A stretch of DNA of 60,000 bases, taken from the NCBI RefSeq assembly GCF_932526225.1, contig NC_064041.1:9284813-9344812 (forward strand), given 5' to 3'. The notes beneath the pieces were generated by a model. The model was not told the DNA's origin. It made no database searches and saw only the letters and a program-made list of their open reading frames with translations. A program made the translations under genes and the position numbers. The DNA is from Nematostella vectensis. Its lineage: Eukaryota; Cnidaria; Anthozoa; Actiniaria; Edwardsiidae. Below are positions 47,505-58,850 of this stretch, in pieces (within the stretch, counting starts at the first letter, position 1; every line of letters begins with the position of its first letter).

Positions 47505-48335
47505 ACCTCAATCCAAGGAACACTTCTATCTAAAGGACACTTCTATTCAAAGGACACCTCTATCCAATGAACAGCTCTATTCAAATGACACCTCTATTCA
47601 AATGACACCTCTATTCAAGGGAATAGGGACACCACTTTCAAGGGACACCTCTATACAAGGGACACCTCTATTCAAGTGACACCTCTATTCAACGGCATAT
47701 CTCTCCTTAACTCAAGATAGAACCTCTATGATATTCAAGGAATACTTTTGTTTTATGGACAACTTTATTCAATGAACATCTCTATTCAAGTTACACCTCT
47801 ATTCAAAGGACACCTCTATCCAAGCAGACAATGCATTATTTTTAGTAAGATGAGATTCCTGATGAAAAATAGATATTGAATTCAGTGCTTTTCTGCAGTC
47901 TCTGTTGTCGTATGGTTGTCATGATCCTCGTTATATTCAGGATCACTGTCTATACAAGGGACACTCTATTCAAGGGACACCTCTATTCATGGGACACCTC
48001 TATTCATGGGACACCTCTATTCATGGGACACCTCTATTCAAAGGACACCTCTATGCAATTGACATCTCTATTCGAAGAATACCTCTATTCAACGGCATAT
48101 CTCTCCTTAACTCAAGATAGAACCTCTATGATGTTCAAGGAATACTTTTGTTTTATGGACAACTTTATTCAATGGACATCTCTATTCAAGGGACAACTCT
48201 ATTCAAAGGGCACCTCTATTTTATGGACATTCTATTCAAGTGACACCTCTATCAAGGGACACCTCTACCAACAAGAGACATCTCTATTCAAGGGACACAT
48301 CTATTCAAGGGACAACTCTAGTGAGGGACGCTTAT
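47505..48335. repeat. Intra-transposon satellite, 16-17-bp unit with 400-bp higher-order repeat
   Basis: The unit is about GGGACACCTCTATTCAA, repeated several dozen times with substitutions. AACGGCATATCTCTCCTTAA and about 100 bp after it recur at 47691 and 48091, exactly 400 bp apart. The open frame 47876-48340 only reads the satellite and is not a gene. Confidence 0.9.
47819..47950 (-). repeat. Inverted copy of part of the transposon's own ORF
   Basis: Read on the minus strand, this matches 46935-47086 of the accessory ORF. The best part, 47911-47950, is the reverse complement of 46935-46974 with one mismatch. The rest carries substitutions and about 20 bp of small deletions. It is embedded in the satellite on both sides. 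Confidence 0.85.
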
Positions 48336-50066
48336 TTTAAGTATATCTATATCTAATAGAAAATATCTGGCAGAAGTATGAAATTGCAAGATTTATTTCA
48401 GAAATAGAGGTTACAAAATATGTAACAATTCAATAAATATTGTAAATATATATATTTATAAATTGATATGATAATCTTATAATATTATTTATTATCTTAT
48501 GAATAAAGTATTTATTAAAATGGTCTTCATTACCATAAAAGGCATGACCACTTCTAAAATTGAAGCAAGATTATATTAAATATTTTTCAAATAAATTGGT
48601 TTTTTTTACTTTTTTGCTAAATCCTTAATTGCTTTCAGCAATGAACATCAAAGAAATGTTGTATGACAGAATGAATATTGGCAAGAACTAATAGTTATGG
48701 ATATATCAGAATATATATATATATATATATCAGCATTACAGTATTATGCCTCAGAATTCAAATATTACATAACTATTATTTTCAGATAGAATAGATCACT
48801 TTGTACAGTATAAACAAAAATATTTGTGAATATTTGCAACATTTTGTTGCATGGGATTTTGAAAACCTCAATAAAGAAAAAAATACCAATATAATAAAGT
48901 ATTTTAATTTAAGTACAATCGAAGAATGTTGATTTTTTCTTCCCTGATTCTAGTATATACATTACATATTTACTAAGGGAAATACAATTCCAGTTTCCTT
49001 ACATTTCTTATGAACCTGCATTAGGTAGCCACTTTATATTATGCCGAAAGCAGATCAATCACACTTTTTTTATGTAAGAACACAATACAGTAAATGCTCT
49101 GCCAACATGCACTCTTGTGAGTGGACAGCTTTACTTTTAAACACCTTTTCTAAACCCAGATTTTTCATCATTGAAATACTGTGTTCAAATTTATCATAGA
49201 CCTCACTGCATCACTATAACAATGTTCTTATTCATAAAAAAGAGTTGCTAATGATTTGAAATAATATATTGACCGAATGTATTCCAAACTTAACATACAA
49301 ATATGTCTTTTTTTATTTGCTTTTTATGTAATTAACAATAGATCTGCATTTAGCATTTATAAAGATAATGGGATAAGTAGAAAGTATATCAACTCTGTCT
49401 TAGGCTGCCATAAGATAAATTACGAAATAAAGTTCAATAAAGATAATAGAAAATCAAACATTTTATATAAAAAAATATTTCATCACCTATCAAAGTCTAT
49501 CATTCATAAAAAAAATCATTTAACCAGTGGATGCTTACAAATATATTCTTTTTTTCTATCAAATTAGTCTCTTACATCTTTTTCCTCACCTTTTTTAGGA
49601 GACAATCCACCTCAGAGTACATCAAACATTTTTTTTCCAGGATTATACATACCTTTATTATTTGACATCACTAATAGAGCCTTGGCAATCAGCCACCAAG
49701 GAATGTTTGGATGCAACATTTATATCATGTACACAAGTTATAATACAGCATAATGCACACATTTGTGTGTCTACATCAAACATGTTTTGGATGTATGGCA
49801 AGGCAAGATAAAAAAAGAACAGAGAAATAATGGAAACATGTTAGTAGTGCAACCCTAAGTGACAGCACAGTAATTCTTACCCCTAAGATATTTTAAAGCT
49901 TGCACATCACTATCTAACACAGGAGCAAACAATTAAACTAGATTTTAATATCTCAAGCAAAAAAGTAATAAAAAGAAGATTCATTTGGCTGAAATAATAT
50001 TAATAAGATGGCAAGTTAGTAATGCAAGCTACAAATAATACATAGAAGAAGTAGAACATAACATGA
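48336..50066. other. AT-rich interior of the transposon
   Basis: Between the satellite and the transposase stop codon I see only AT-rich DNA, a short (AT)n at about 48712-48732, and chance frames such as 49277-49567. This is probably the 3' region between the two converging genes. Confidence 0.5.
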
Positions 50067-53000
50067 CTATGTACCAAGTTGTTGATGATTATGTGCTTCA
50101 TTGATACGTAACTCAAGCTCAAGTCTGAATGGATGCTCGCAGTAGGTACACCTCTCCTTAGAGGTGTCCTTGTGCATCCCACAAATACAGTAATCAGGGC
50201 GGCTGACACGTTCAGGAAGATAGGAGAGGTTGGATTGAGCTGTTGACTTAGGGGAGTATCCATTCTGTCTCAGCCAGAGAAGGGAAACATACTCATGTTT
50301 AAAGATTTGCTGCCACCTTTGCTGTGGTAGGGTGTGTGCACTGTACTTTGAGATGGCTATGTGCTTAGCTTCGCGACCCTCCATAGAATTAAGGCCAAGC
50401 CCCAATCCATATAGGGATCGCATGTGTGCAGTGTGGGCAGGGACTATATGACCAATAGTCCAGACAGTAGGGTTTGCTTTAAAGTAGTAGACATTAATAC
50501 AAAAATACTTATGGCAACAAGACCTCAACATTTCTAACTGCTCCTCTGAAAGCTCTAGCCTAGAAAAAAGAAAAACACACTCACGCAAACAGAGACACAA
50601 ATAGGCAATTGAGTGATAAACAGTGTTCACTCTACTTGATGAAGATGAAGAATCGTTGCTGTCAACAGAAGAAATTAATAACATAAAATTGTGGAGAAAG
50701 AGCCTAGAATCTCTACCAGTAAATCTGTAATCAAAGTCTTTCCCTTTACCCTGAGTTTCATTGAACCATCTCACCACCTTCTTTGCGAGTCGGGGTAAAC
50801 TGCACTGTTCCCTCATGCACTTGATGTAGATTGCAAAGGGGTTGGTGGAGGGGATCTGTGAAAAGAGAATAGTGTTAGAACTCTTGAGACCTGATTGAGC
50901 TATAACTTCACCCAAAAGATAGCGATGAGCAAGAGCAACAGCATTGTTTTTTAAATGCAGGGGATCTACATGTGCTCTGTCAATCAGGTCCTCGACCAGT
51001 GGTACAAACTCTTGTCTGCTGCCAAGGTTTGCAATATGGGAGGTGACCTTTGCTCTTTTTGTAGATGAAGCAAGCTTTTTTTGACTGAGATCTTTTTTCA
51101 GCTTCTCAACACTTTTGACGACTTTTAGGCGATCTGCATACTGCCAGGGTTGCCATTTGCATTCTGCAGATACACCAAAGGTAGCAGAAAGGTCGGCACA
51201 GTTATCAAGACGGACATCTGCGAAAGAAGAGAAATACTGAGCACTGTTGCTCAATTCACCACCAAGAAAACAAAGCATTTTCATGTCATTTGGTAGCTCT
51301 GAGATGCGGAATTTGACTTCTACAGGATTACCATTGCAAATAACAGAAAATGTTGAACTTTCAATAGTTTTAATTGCTTTAGTAAGGTCTTTTACAAAGC
51401 GTGCAACAGGGGTACAGTTCTCAGCACAATTTGCCCCAAACAGCAAGAAATTTTCATTGCTGCTTAGGACACCCCGACCGATGTTGAGAAAGCTGACAAG
51501 AAAGGCTGTAGCTGTGTCATCTTTCCCAAAGGGCGCGCCATCACCACCTATGGAAACATAAAATGTATCAGTTTCCCCATTGAACCACTTCAGCGGATAT
51601 TGCTCCTGTGTAAGATAGTGGTGGGCAAGCTTTAAAAGCATGTCCTGTATAGGACGGTACATACCATCTACCTTTTCCACCTCTGGCAGGTCTGCACAGA
51701 AGTCATCCCGCACACTTCTCAGGAGTCCAATATCAATGGAATTGATGAATGGCATTAACTTATTGTAAGGCACTAACCTTGGAATGTTGGACTTGCCAAC
51801 CTTCATCCGTAGGGATTTTGATTTTGTAGGAAGAGTCCTATAGCTACTATGGCGATAGACAGAGCGATACTTTCCCTTTCCCATTATCCCCCCAGCATAA
51901 TAGAGACCTACACTTCTTAGCATGTTATCGTTAGACTTTTCAAAGACTTTAACATTATTATTATAAAATTTAGGGATAATTTTGTTTCTAATTCTTTTGT
52001 TCCTTTCTATTCCTTGGGAGATAACCTTCTCGCTACATTTCACTAGAGCAGCATCGACGAGCCCAACTTCTGCTGATCCCCCATGGATTTCTTGTGACGC
52101 TCTGTAGGTCTCTGCCCGCCGACTTCTTATTGTCCTCTCCCCAGGTTGCATGACCCCTCCCTCAGTGAAGCATGTCGGATTCTTCCTCCTCATATACACT
52201 GCCTTTTCATTTAAAAACCCCTTCTGACTGCCTCCTTCCTGACTGTTACCTTCCATACGACTGTCTGAATCTACCTACAAATACCAGCAATACAGCCTTA
52301 ACATCTTTCTATTTTTTAACTGCTATGTAGAGTAAGGTTATTGATTACATTTAAATATAATAGCCTCTAATAATATAATAAACGAATTACTACTATCTAT
52401 TTACTATTGAGGATAGCACTAATCTGAAGAGAATATCCATGTAGCCATCAAAATATGAAACAAACAAACAAATATAATAATTAGACCAACATGAAACTAC
52501 AAGTTATCTGTTTGGAAGAATTCAGAATTAAGAATCCAATTACTAAATCTTACTTTATAACTTTTTTGATTTGACTAAGTTTTTTTGATGTAACTTAAAT
52601 GAATATCATATTTGGTTTCACTTGAAGCGCTGTTCGAACTGAAAATACTTTCACAACAAAGAATAGAATTATTGTTTATAAGCTACCATAGCAACGCGCG
52701 CGCCGAGTCGTTTGAGTTCTATTCCATGTGTTATTTCTTTGACGAAACGATCTTTCGATCTAAAAGAATCAACAATTTGACTATAATTCATGACTCAATA
52801 AATCGCCCCTCTCAAATAACACGATAGCGTAAAATAATGCGCATGTCTGCCTAAAACAAATATGCCCTTTCCTTTCGATTCCTTTTCTATAAGCGCTGCA
52901 TTTCTACAAAATGGGTATTATATGTAAACACATTCTATTTCGTTCTTTATAAATACCTTTCTGCTAAGCCTCCTCAGCTTTTCTCGCTTCGCTTTCAACT

Positions 53001-53142
53001 CGAGTTTCTTCTCAACGATGCTTTGCTGAAGGGAAGAAAACTCATCCTCCAGGTTCTGCAGTTCTCGCGAAGCGTCGATCACCTTCTGTCTCTTTAATTT
53101 AGCCTCACGCATGTACTTTCCGAGACTGAATCTCTTTTGCAT
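50067..53142 (-). CDS. Putative transposase of the CAC-ended element, 797 aa in two exons
   Basis: Exon 1 is 52957-53142 (62 codons, coiled-coil: ASRELQNLEDEFSSLQQSIV). Its donor is AAG|GTATTT, and the acceptor TTTGTAG is at 52276-52275. Exon 2 is 50067-52274, joining in frame six codons before the internal ATG at 52256. Counted from that ATG, the long part has YVSIGGDGAPFG (candidate acid D239), SELPNDMKMLCFLGGE (D324), DPLHLKNNA (431-439), WTIGHIVPAHTAHM, a GLGLGLNSMEGREAKH block (candidate E629) and a C-terminal Cys cluster (CICG...CTYC). This pattern suggests an RNase H-fold DDE transposase, which is inferred. Similar MEGREAKH proteins are, as I recall, multicopy in cnidarians. Residues 535-541 are a serine run. 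No stop interrupts it. Confidence 0.72.
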
Positions 53143-53622
53143 TTTCACAGATAAACTTGAAAATTAGAGTGAGGTTTCAAAAATAATTGCGCGAGAACAG
53201 AAGAGAAATCTACAAAACAAAAATCATAGCGAAGACATTCAGGGATTCAAGAATCGGACTACCCTGCTGATTTTCAATAAATTCTTTTGACGTAAAAATT
53301 AAATCGGGACTCAAAATAACTGCATTCAAGACATTTTGGGAAAAGTCGCGGAAAGACCGTATCCCTTAGAAAAATAGGCGCAGGAACCGCGCGAAATCCT
53401 GGCCGTGTTTGATACCAAATCAAACATTGTTCTTCCGTCTGTGCTTTCCCGCCATCCGATCTTATTTTCCGAAGCTAGCGAAAATCCTACGAGCTTTCGA
53501 ACATAGGGCCCAAGCAGATTCGTAAATTCGGCACCAGTCCTCTGAAAACGTGCCCCGTCCAAGATGGCGATTTGACACGGAAAACCCTGCCGCTTTTGGA
53601 GTGTTTTGTGCCCGGCGTGAAC

Positions 53623-55008
53623 TTCTAAAACTAAGAGAATTAATTGCAGTCCTCTTAAAATTCACTGACTTCATCTGTTTTCTGACAATTCTTTCAAAAG
53701 TCAAACATATTCCCCACGGATAGTGCCCTTCGAATGTATTGCCTTTTATGGGCATAGATGCCCATATTCCTGTCAATTTGAGACTCGCGGCAAAAATTAT
53801 TAAGCAAAACTTGCTCGCTTGGTCAAATCTTTTTCTTACTAATCCTATAAAGTCATTAGACCCAGGCCTCCAAGAGACCGAGCGTGTTTGAAGGTCACCC
53901 AAATATTGATATGACAATAATAACGAAATGGCAAGTAGGGGTGTAACTTTGCCCAACAACTTTCTTGAGGATTTTGTAGCTTCCCCCCCCCCCCAATATT
54001 TCGAGGCCTGCTGCAGCTGTCATTTTATGTTCTGCACAAAAAGAGCAGACGTAAGTACCATGAACCCCATGATCATTCAATATGGGGGTCTAGTGTGTCC
54101 ATGGCTCTCTACGAGGGAGTCAGTACCTTACACAATATTTGAACCCACCTTTTCAACAACAACAACAAAAACAAATGTATATACACCTATTTTAAAATAT
54201 TCTGCTATTAAAAATACCACGGGAGCCGTCTGCTGAATGTAGGAAAATGTGAATAACTTCTGTGATAGTATTTCTTTATTATTTTTATTCCTGCCACAAA
54301 TACAAGAGTGGGCAATGACTAAACGAGTTTCAACTACAAGCATGCAAAATGATCACGTGACTTTAAATATCGATCAAACTGCCATGACATACTATCGTGA
54401 CGGTCTGCCGAAAGCACAACTTTTATTGAAATAGGTGTATTGCTCAGATTGAATGTACTCTGGCTTTGATTTTAGGCAGTGCGTCAATCTTTATATTAGA
54501 TAAAGTTATTACACTTTGCGTTATAACATTTCGGGTTAAACATTTGCCCCAAGTTCTCTCCAAGACTACATTTTGCATTGAAATTCATTAGATTTCGCTT
54601 CAAGATTACATTTTTTGCTTAATTTATTACATCATGCGGTGTTAAAGGGCGACCGAGTTTTAAGGTAGTCACCTAGCGAATAAATACATTTTGCTGATAC
54701 CTCAATTAATTCAATAAATTAATCTTGACTCTACAAAAAAAAGACAAAGAAAGTGAGAGTATTTTACTCCCGCCACTAAATAAATAACTTTCTGTGCATA
54801 AAAGAGCTTATAAGAAGCTTTCATCCTACTACCTGATCATACCCATTAAAGCGACTCTCAATATTTTCATAGTCACCAATGAAAATGGTTTATAATCCGT
54901 GTTACAGTTAATTTTTGAAAATATTGGGGGGACATGCCCCCAGTACCCCACACCCTGCTACGGCCCTGTAAAGTGGCGCATCCCTTTTCCGTGGGGGAGG
55001 AGGGATGC
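53623..55008. other. Gene D downstream flank
   Basis: No gene was found. The segment matches the gene B flank (19196-20490) apart from small indels, plus about 220 bp (53700-53920) corresponding to 18290-18570. The frames crossing 53462-53959 span the transposon boundary and are not genes. Confidence 0.65.
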
Positions 55009-57596
55009 TCACATGCATTCGTAGACCTCCACCCTCAAAGCAGGCCGCCATTTAAAAGTAACCGCGATGATCCGGATACCACGTGCAACAGGGGGGTGTG
55101 CCAACACTCCGTAGACAACAGTGTTCCTGTCTGTGTTCCCGGGGAACTCCTGGAATAGAGAACAAAACATCAGTCTAATCCAAACCCAACACATCCTTTT
55201 CTTGTTTAATTTGCAAGGCAAGTGCTCGACTCGTATTGTACAATGATGGGCACGAGATGCTGTGAAATGTGTCTTAGAGTTGAAAGAGTTGACAATCCTA
55301 GAGTTGAAAGTTCCAATCACGACTAGTTCGACTCCACAAATTTGCGGGCGGCGGAACAAATATTTTGAGGAACAGGTCCGTTTTGTGCCCTTAAAAATAT
55401 CTAGCCTCCTCCGAAGGCAGCTCGTCGATTACCATGTATGACGCTGGCGTGGGCTTCGTTTGAAGAGCGTTCAGATACCCAACTTCTGATTCTAATTTTT
55501 CATACACGCAGATTCGACATGCAACTGCATTACTTGCAAGTACTTTCGGCAAGGTTTATTTTAGCCATAAGGTCGGCTTATAGTTTAGAAGATGCGCGGC
55601 TTGTGCTCAAAATGTTGAAAAGGAATAATTTTCTTATTTCAAATTATCCGATACAAAAATACTCTCGAATGTACTATCTGGAATTTATTCTTGTGTAACA
55701 CTGGTCCTCGCCTCTCTCACACAAGTTGCCTTTGGGTGTGGACTTAGCAGGGGGCGTAGATTCGGGGATGGATCTTTGTAGGCAAGAGTGTATTTTTTTT
55801 TTCAAAGATTGCGACGACAATTTGGCGAAAAATAAAGATTCATTCAATCGCGAAGTTTGACAGGTCAGTTTTAAGCCAACAATTCGGGTGCTTCAAGCTG
55901 GACTATTGTTGGGTGTCATCGTGAATTTAAAAAAAATTATCGCCCAGATTTTTTTAAATACAAAAGTATTGCTTCCACATAACTTACATAAAAAATAGAA
56001 ATTTGATTTTCAAGAAAAGTGAATCTAGCGGAATATGATAGATGCTGGACAGGGTATGGTTTTTTACCTCTGTCTTGAACAAGGTATATATTTCAGGCCT
56101 CTCTGTCCTGTCCTGAAGCAAGGCTGTCCTAAAGGGTACCGATCTGATTGCCTTGCTTCCTCTCACATGCTAACCGGGTGCTTGGTTCTGCGATCGATTT
56201 TACGATAAAACACTGCCGCGAAAAAGCATTGTCCTGAAGGGATATCGTTGCGCGTCGCGTGTGTCTCAAGTTACCTTCACAAAGTCACTAAAAAGGGTCC
56301 TAAAGTCCTAAGCAGGGTCAGGTTTTCAAACCCCCAGCGGCACCCCCATACACAAACATAGGTTGAGTACCCCCTAACCTGGGGGGGTTTGCAATACGTA
56401 AGTATATAATGGTGTCTTTATTTTTCCTTAGCAAAAAGCTAGATCAGCCGCCGACTCGTACCTTTTCTTGTCCTCCCTCCCGGTACACTTGCCAGGTGGA
56501 TAGATCGGTGCTGTAGCCGATCTTGTAGCTCTTCGTCCACTCGTCAAAACCCGAGTGTCCTTGAGTGGCCACCTTGGTGACTGTTGTTACACGCCCCAGG
56601 TCGATTTGGAGGTACTCTCCAGGTCTCATAGACCCTGACACCCAGGCTTTTTCGTGATTAAGGCGGCCATATGAAGGCAGTAGAGTTGTAGCAAGGTTAT
56701 CAACGTAGCTCGATGCAGTTATTGCCGAGTCACTTATAGCACCCGATTCCATACCCATAGCACCCATAGCGCAATCTGTCAATCACAAGTACACAGTCAT
56801 GAATATTGGGAACCCTGAAATTTCTCTCACAGTTAAATTTACCGAAATCTCTCATTTGTCAATATCTACGTAAGAACAACAAAATTTAAATGTACTAACT
56901 TTCAGGCAAAATGTTATATTAACGCGTAATTACTGTAGTCTTAAAGCAAAATGCAAAAACTTTTAACTCAAAATGTGATAAACTAAAAGATTATATTGAC
57001 TACAAGATTACTTTCGTTTGTGCCTGCTCGTTACATTAATCTTTTATTAACATTTTTAGAACTTTTAGCTTTTGGCCAATAGATAAAGTTATTAAACTCT
57101 GCGTAATACCTTTGGCGTTAAACATTTGGCGTTGCATTTCGCGGAACAGTTGTTACATTTAGCGTTATTTTAAGTTAAATTGCATTTTGCGAATTAACAA
57201 TGCCAATGCTGATATCGGTTGGTGGTTTTCATTACCTGCACAGTTTATTCCGTCTCCTGTATACCCAGGTTTACATGTGCATGCGAAGGAGCCAATGGTG
57301 TTTACACAAGAAGCGAGGTCCAGGTGACAATTGTTGCTTCCAGAAAAGCACTCATCAATATCTAAGAAAGAAACACAAGCTCATAATTATGATACTCATA
57401 GCGCAATCTGTCAATCAAAGTAACAAGAAACACAATGATTAGCTCTTAATGATCATGTCTTTTAAAGACCACTGTTACCTGTTTCACATGCGGCACCGGT
57501 GTATCCCTGTGGACACTCACATCTGTATTTTGGAGTCCCCTTTAACTCAATACAGGTCATGTTGGCTGAGGGACAAGGATTTGTAACACAACCCTC
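55009..57596 (-). CDS. Gene D: EGF-EGF-discoidin 3' part, 5' exons not in window
   Basis: Four exons are seen: 57479-57596, 57236-57361, 56462-56775 and 55009-55149, with AG/GT borders and the family's phases. They encode an EGF ([14 protein letters not shown]), a calcium-binding EGF ([13 protein letters not shown] ... [12 protein letters not shown]) and a discoidin domain ([17 protein letters not shown] ... VEVYECM). The discoidin start repeats GAM, a small internal duplication. The last exon begins GAG rather than GTG. Homology to gene B intron sequence stops at about 57629, where a hairpin and then a virus-like element begin. The PAN and signal-peptide exons are therefore either beyond 60000, across that insertion, or lost. 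If lost, this is a pseudogene. Confidence 0.72.
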
Positions 57597-57629
57597 CTGA
57601 AAGCATAAACAGAAATGTAGATTTTAGAT

Positions 57630-57688
57630 AGTAGTATAGTACTTGGCGGTTCCAGCGCAGCGCAAGAACCTGCCAAGCCTATACTACT
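57630..57688. repeat. Hairpin at the junction between gene D intron and virus-like DNA
   Basis: AGTAGTATAG (57630-57639) pairs with CTATACTACT (57679-57688), and CTTGGCGGTTC with GAACCTGCCAAG inside it. Gene B-like intron sequence ends exactly here. The AG...CT ends recall Maverick/Polinton termini, but the partner end is outside the window. Confidence 0.6.
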
Positions 57689-57704
57689 TAACACCGTATG
57701 GTAT

Positions 57705-57950
57705 CATATTCTGGAATGACTTTATGATAAAGGATTCTGGTATGACGATATGATAAAGGATTCTGGTATTATATTATGGTAAAGGATTTTGGTACGACTA
57801 TGTGGTATCGCCACATGATAAAAGATTTTGGTGAAACTATATGGTATCACATTTTGGTGAAACTATATGATAAAAGATTTTGGTGAAACTATATGGTATC
57901 ATATTGTGGCGAGACTATATGATACAAGATTTTGGTGTCACTTTACGAAT
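57705..57950. repeat. Minisatellite of about 20-45-bp units
   Basis: Units such as TTTTGGTGAAACTATATGAT alternating with AAAAGATTTTGG and GGTATCA repeat about nine times. They lie between the hairpin and the first virus-like ORF, so they may be subterminal repeats of that element. Confidence 0.7.
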
Positions 57951-58081
57951 AAATTACTGGAACTCTATGCTTTCTTCATTTCGTGGAATCCGTGCGGTGT
58001 GTGCTGGTTTCATTTTATGATACAATCCTATTGTTACGGCTGTTGCGTGACATTCTTGGAATTTTAATTCTTAGGAGCGAG

Positions 58082-58633
58082 TCAGGGGATTCCATTCTCG
58101 CTCTCGCTTTTGCTTTCGGCGTCGCGCTTCGCCTCCTCCGGTGTGGGGAGGTGGGGGCTATCCATGAATTTGAACATGGTTTTCAGCTTCTTCAGCCTTT
58201 CCTCATTTTCTCGTATGACCTTTTCGTGTTGCTCCTTGAGGGTAGACTGGTATTTGCGGTGGGGCTTGGGCAGCACGTGTTGGCCTCCGATGTAGGGACC
58301 ACACCCTAGCCTGTTTGGTGTTCTGGTGCCTTCGTAGTGGACTATCTCCACTGAAGCTTTTTCTATACTTTTGTCTCTGTCGATGTTCGTGTCTAAATAC
58401 ACGCCTTTGATCCCTTCGAAGTTGAATTCGTCTTCATCGTACGAGGTGCACATGAAGAACCTTCTTGGATCATAGCGCAGCACGCCCTCACAGTCCTTGT
58501 ACGTTGTGTAGCCGTACTCTAAGAACGGTGTATCTTCGTCTTTCTGGTAGACTTCGAATTGGGTGTTAGTCAGCTCGCTGTTTTCTAAGTAGTTTACTTT
58601 CTCAGTTGTCTTCACTCTTCGTCCGACTTCCAT
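58082..58633 (-). CDS. Virus-like element ORF, 183 aa, function unknown
   Basis: It begins with ATG at 58633, immediately after a conserved promoter-like motif. The protein is soluble and charged. It has tyrosine/acid-rich N-terminal segments (FLEYGYTTYKDCEGVLRYD), a central CGPYIGGQHVLPKPHRKY, and a C-terminal helix-rich, probably coiled-coil stretch (LKEQHEKVIRENEERLKKLK) with a Ser/Glu-rich tail. I do not recognise it. It lies downstream of, and on the same strand as, the polymerase relic. It has no stops, so it may be intact. Confidence 0.6.
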   Translation of the reverse strand: MEVGRRVKTTEKVNYLENSELTNTQFEVYQKDEDTPFLEYGYTTYKDCEGVLRYDPRRFFMCTSYDEDEFNFEGIKGVYLDTNIDRDKSIEKASVEIVHYEGTRTPNRLGCGPYIGGQHVLPKPHRKYQSTLKEQHEKVIRENEERLKKLKTMFKFMDSPHLPTPEEAKRDAESKSESENGIP

Positions 58634-58670
58634 ATTAGTATACTGCTATACTAGAGTTATTTTTAAATAT
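58634..58670 (-). promoter_or_regulatory. Shared promoter motif of the 183-aa ORF
   Basis: On the minus strand TATTTAAAAATAAC is followed by TCTAGTATAGCAGTATAC, then TAAT and the start codon. It nearly matches 58851-58888. A TATA-like box and a short leader are suggested; TAGTAT/ATACTA is an inverted repeat. Confidence 0.55.
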
Positions 58671-58688
58671 TTGACGTGTTTCTATACC

Positions 58689-58850
58689 TCATTGAGAGTC
58701 GTATTCACTGGAGTCATACTCTGAGTCGCTTGGGAGGTACTCAGGACCTGACTTGTCGTAGTCTGACTCGTCGTAGTTGGGCTCTTCCATGGTCTCTGAC
58801 CAAGTGTCTTCCTCAGTTTCGTCGTGGTTGTATGTCTCCTTAGTGCTCAT
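58689..58850 (-). CDS. Small acidic ORF, 53 aa, in the virus-like element
   Basis: The ATG at 58850 directly follows the shared promoter motif and the stop is TGA at 58689-58691. The product is extremely acidic and rich in Tyr, Ser and Asp (PEYLPSDSEYDSSEYDSQ). No domain was recognised. It is too short to accept on coding evidence alone; the promoter motif shared with the 183-aa ORF is the main support. Confidence 0.5.
   Translation of the reverse strand: MSTKETYNHDETEEDTWSETMEEPNYDESDYDKSGPEYLPSDSEYDSSEYDSQ

Larger units (their letters stand above)
46794..53622. mobile_element. Complete 6.8-kb CAC-ended DNA transposon with paralogous empty site
   Basis: The body is 46797-53619 (6,823 bp). 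The left end CACGCCGGGCACAAAG is inverted at the right end (TTTTGTGCCCGGCGTG), a 15-bp terminal repeat, flanked by AAC on both sides (46794-46796 and 53620-53622). The paralogous tract beside gene B reads straight through at AAC (19193-19195), which dates the insertion after the B/D duplication. A 3-bp duplication with CAC ends fits the CACTA/EnSpm-type (CMC) group, but the encoded transposase-like protein is not one I can name. Contents are a 197-aa ORF on plus, a satellite with an inverted ORF fragment, and a predicted two-exon 797-aa gene on minus, facing the first. Confidence 0.88.

Noticed and set aside
47505-48335. Possible CRISPR array, because of regular short repeats
   Set aside because: Units are contiguous and degenerate with no spacers, in a eukaryotic transposon. 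This is a satellite.
47876-48340. 154-residue frame with periodic SWDTSIHGTPLF-like repeats
   Set aside because: It is only the translation of the 16-17-bp satellite and the inverted ORF fragment.
49277-49567. 96-residue AT-rich plus frame in the transposon
   Set aside because: Composition matches the surrounding AT-rich DNA, with no domain, signal or splice context.
51247-51561. 104-residue plus-strand frame
   Set aside because: Shadow of the transposase exon on the opposite strand.
53462-53959. 165-residue minus-strand frame
   Set aside because: It crosses the exact transposon boundary at 53619, so it cannot be an ancestral gene, and it has no family signature.
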